Assembly (NCBI GenBank): GCA_009192285.1
Contig: CM018609.1
Location: 451,282 to 515,281 of the forward strand
Source: Morchella semilibera
Lineage: Eukaryota > Ascomycota > Pezizomycetes > Pezizales > Morchellaceae
DNA: 64,000 nucleotides
Direction: 5' to 3'
In this document: piece by piece, positions 62,615 through 64,000 of the stretch
Layout of the letters: each line of letters begins with the position of its first letter
How positions within the stretch are numbered: position 1 is the first letter of the stretch
Notes under the pieces: model-generated
What the model saw: the letters and a program-made list of their open reading frames with translations, nothing else
Told to the model about the DNA's origin: nothing
The model's database searches: none
Program-made: the position numbers and the translations under genes

Positions 62615-63187
62615 TTGCCTTCCCTTCCCTTTCCCTATCTCGCCCCCATAGCCCTAGATGAACGCTCGATCACGCTCCCGTCCCACAAGAATATGCTGTA
62701 CAAGAATGAATATATCCGAGAAACCGTCATGAGAAGGACAAAAAAAAAAAGGGAATTGCGCTACATAAGTAATAGTACAGTACACCACAGTACACCACAC
62801 ACACGCACACGCTCTAAAAGGAAAAGAAACACGAGATAGGTTTTGTGGAAACACCATGCCTGATAATAGGTCATGGTCTGTTTACCGACAGATCTTTGGA
62901 AAGTAAAAAAGTAAAAAAAGAAAAAATGGTTAGTAGTAATGACAAGAAAATGAGAATACATAAAGTGCACGCATACACAAAAAAAAAGGATAAGTATTTC
63001 AAGAGAAAGTAAGATGATAAAAGCAGATACATGAAGAGAAACCTAGAAAATAAAAAAAAAACCCAACCGTTTTTTTTTTCTCCTGACAAAAAAAAAATGT
63101 TACACCAGTAAGGAAAAATCCAAGAGTCCGAAAGTCCGAAATAAACATAAACAAAAAAATAAACAAAAAATAAAAACACGAGAATAT

Positions 63188-63952
63188 TTAAACTCTCCTC
63201 CTCTTCTTATCCTTCAACCCCACTTTCCTCGATGAGATCAATCCCTCCCATCGCTTTCCGATGCTCTTTGCATCTTTTCGTCCCCCCAGGCTCTTTGCGC
63301 ACTCTTCCCAGTCGTTCTTCGACAGGTTTAGCTTGCTCAACACCATCTCCACCAATAGCCTATCCTCATCCACCGACCACTCAGTATCCTCATTCGACTC
63401 CTCCTCCTCCTCCTCTCTTGATACCCGCAGGTTTCGGTTTGGTGGTGATGGTGGTGTTGTGAGCCTCACGCGTTTGTTCCTTGGTGTTGTGAACGGGTCT
63501 TGGAGCTCGTGGTCTGAGTCATCACTCTCCATACACGTATTCTCGTCTAGTAGAATTGGAAATGCTACATCTCTGGCTCTCTTGTTTTTTCCTGCAATTG
63601 GCGTTCTTGGGATTGGTCTTCGCGGTGTGCTTGGTGCGAGTTGTTGTTGTGCTTGCTGCTTCCGCTTCTGGACGCTATTCTTCTTGGGGGGTGTTGCAGT
63701 GACGGGCTGTGGTGGAGGCGGAGGTGTTGAGAATCGGTCAACTGACAGGGCCTTCTGCAATCGTCTGCATGTTTGAAAAAGACCTGCAGGCGCGCTCGCA
63801 ATGAAGGAAGGTGCCTCCTCTAGGGGTGGGGAGCAATATGATGATGATGATACTATTGCCTGTTGTACGTGTCGCGACGAACGACGAAGAGGTCCGGTGA
63901 GGGATTGAGCAGTCGCGCGGTACTCGCAAGGAATTGCACTTGGAAGAAGCAT
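63188..63952 (-). CDS. SANT/Myb-like nuclear protein, uncharacterised
   Basis: One exon, 254 residues. The first 170 residues are low complexity, with poly-Pro, a Gln/Arg/Lys-rich stretch (KKNSVQKRKQQAQQQ) and several basic clusters suggesting nuclear import. The C-terminal 65 residues form a single SANT/Myb-like unit: TEWSVDEDRLLVEMVLSKLNL, then DWEECAKSLGGRKDAKSIGKRW, ending with a very basic tail (KVGLKDKKRRRV). The spaced Trp residues and acidic lead-in fit a Myb-type helix-turn-helix. Similar short proteins are widespread in ascomycetes, without a known function as far as I can tell. The start at 63952 lies 49 bases from the window edge; an upstream exon cannot be excluded. Confidence 0.8.
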   Translation of the reverse strand: MLLPSAIPCEYRATAQSLTGPLRRSSRHVQQAIVSSSSYCSPPLEEAPSFIASAPAGLFQTCRRLQKALSVDRFSTPPPPPQPVTATPPKKNSVQKRKQQAQQQLAPSTPRRPIPRTPIAGKNKRARDVAFPILLDENTCMESDDSDHELQDPFTTPRNKRVRLTTPPSPPNRNLRVSREEEEEESNEDTEWSVDEDRLLVEMVLSKLNLSKNDWEECAKSLGGRKDAKSIGKRWEGLISSRKVGLKDKKRRRV

Positions 63953-64000
63953 GATAGGCTGTTCAATTGTTGTGGGGGGGGGGAGTTATTGTTGTTTTTA

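Larger units (their letters stand above)
61322..63187. other. 1.9-kb spacer rich in simple repeats
   Basis: Contains a CTC trinucleotide repeat (61421-61453), a C run (61854), three TACATGTA palindromes in 100 bases (61994, 62021, 62084), an AAAACCC-type heptamer repeat (62134-62173), a TATCC pentamer repeat (62589-62614) and many A runs from 62740 to 63160. No gene is seen. Confidence 0.55.

Overview
This window is nuclear DNA of a filamentous ascomycete (Pezizomycotina). Genes are split by short introns (49-116 nt, one of 199 nt) with GT..AG ends and CTRAY-type branch sites just before the acceptor. The gene set is typically fungal: Ste12 with C2H2 fingers, a Ste3-type pheromone receptor, Sec72, Rba50/RPAP1, a DUF1770 protein and eL41 with its fungal intron. 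Genes are sparse (18 host genes in 64 kb). The long spacers are rich in homopolymers, microsatellites, fold-back elements and the palindrome TACATGTA. This would fit a repeat-rich lineage such as Pezizomycetes, but the class is only a guess. I joined exons by hand from splice signals and family knowledge; every joined reading frame was checked for phase and divides by three, except one gene with a frameshift.

Layout: 0-8 kb holds the 3' end of a coiled-coil gene (possibly Cut12-like), a small two-helix membrane protein gene, and a 1079-residue DUF4203/TMEM198-like membrane protein on the minus strand. At 10.1-15.1 kb lies a 5-kb hAT-type DNA transposon with two genes on the minus strand: a BED-finger hAT transposase, intact except for one 495-bp insertion, and a TET/JBP-like 2-oxoglutarate/Fe(II) dioxygenase. 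Arrays of GGACT in opposite orientation mark both ends. At 17-25 kb come mitochondrial SSB (RIM1), a UQCC2/CBP6-like cytochrome bc1 assembly factor, the RNA polymerase I subunit A49, and a promethin/LDO-like lipid-droplet protein. At 30-47 kb sit three genes of the sexual cycle, STE12, a STE3/PreA receptor and a MEK1-like FHA kinase, with RBA50/RPAP1 sharing a short divergent promoter with the kinase. At 47-52 kb are the 25-codon eL41 gene, SEC72 and ESS2/BIS1. The last 8 kb hold a secreted choice-of-anchor-B protein, HIS6, a DUF1770 (Atg43-like) gene with a one-base frameshift in a C run, and a SANT/Myb-like nuclear protein.

Most genes are unrelated housekeeping functions. The points of most interest are the hAT element carrying a possible 5-methylcytosine oxidase, the co-location of pheromone receptor, Ste12 and meiotic kinase in one low-density block, and several well-bounded non-autonomous fold-back elements.
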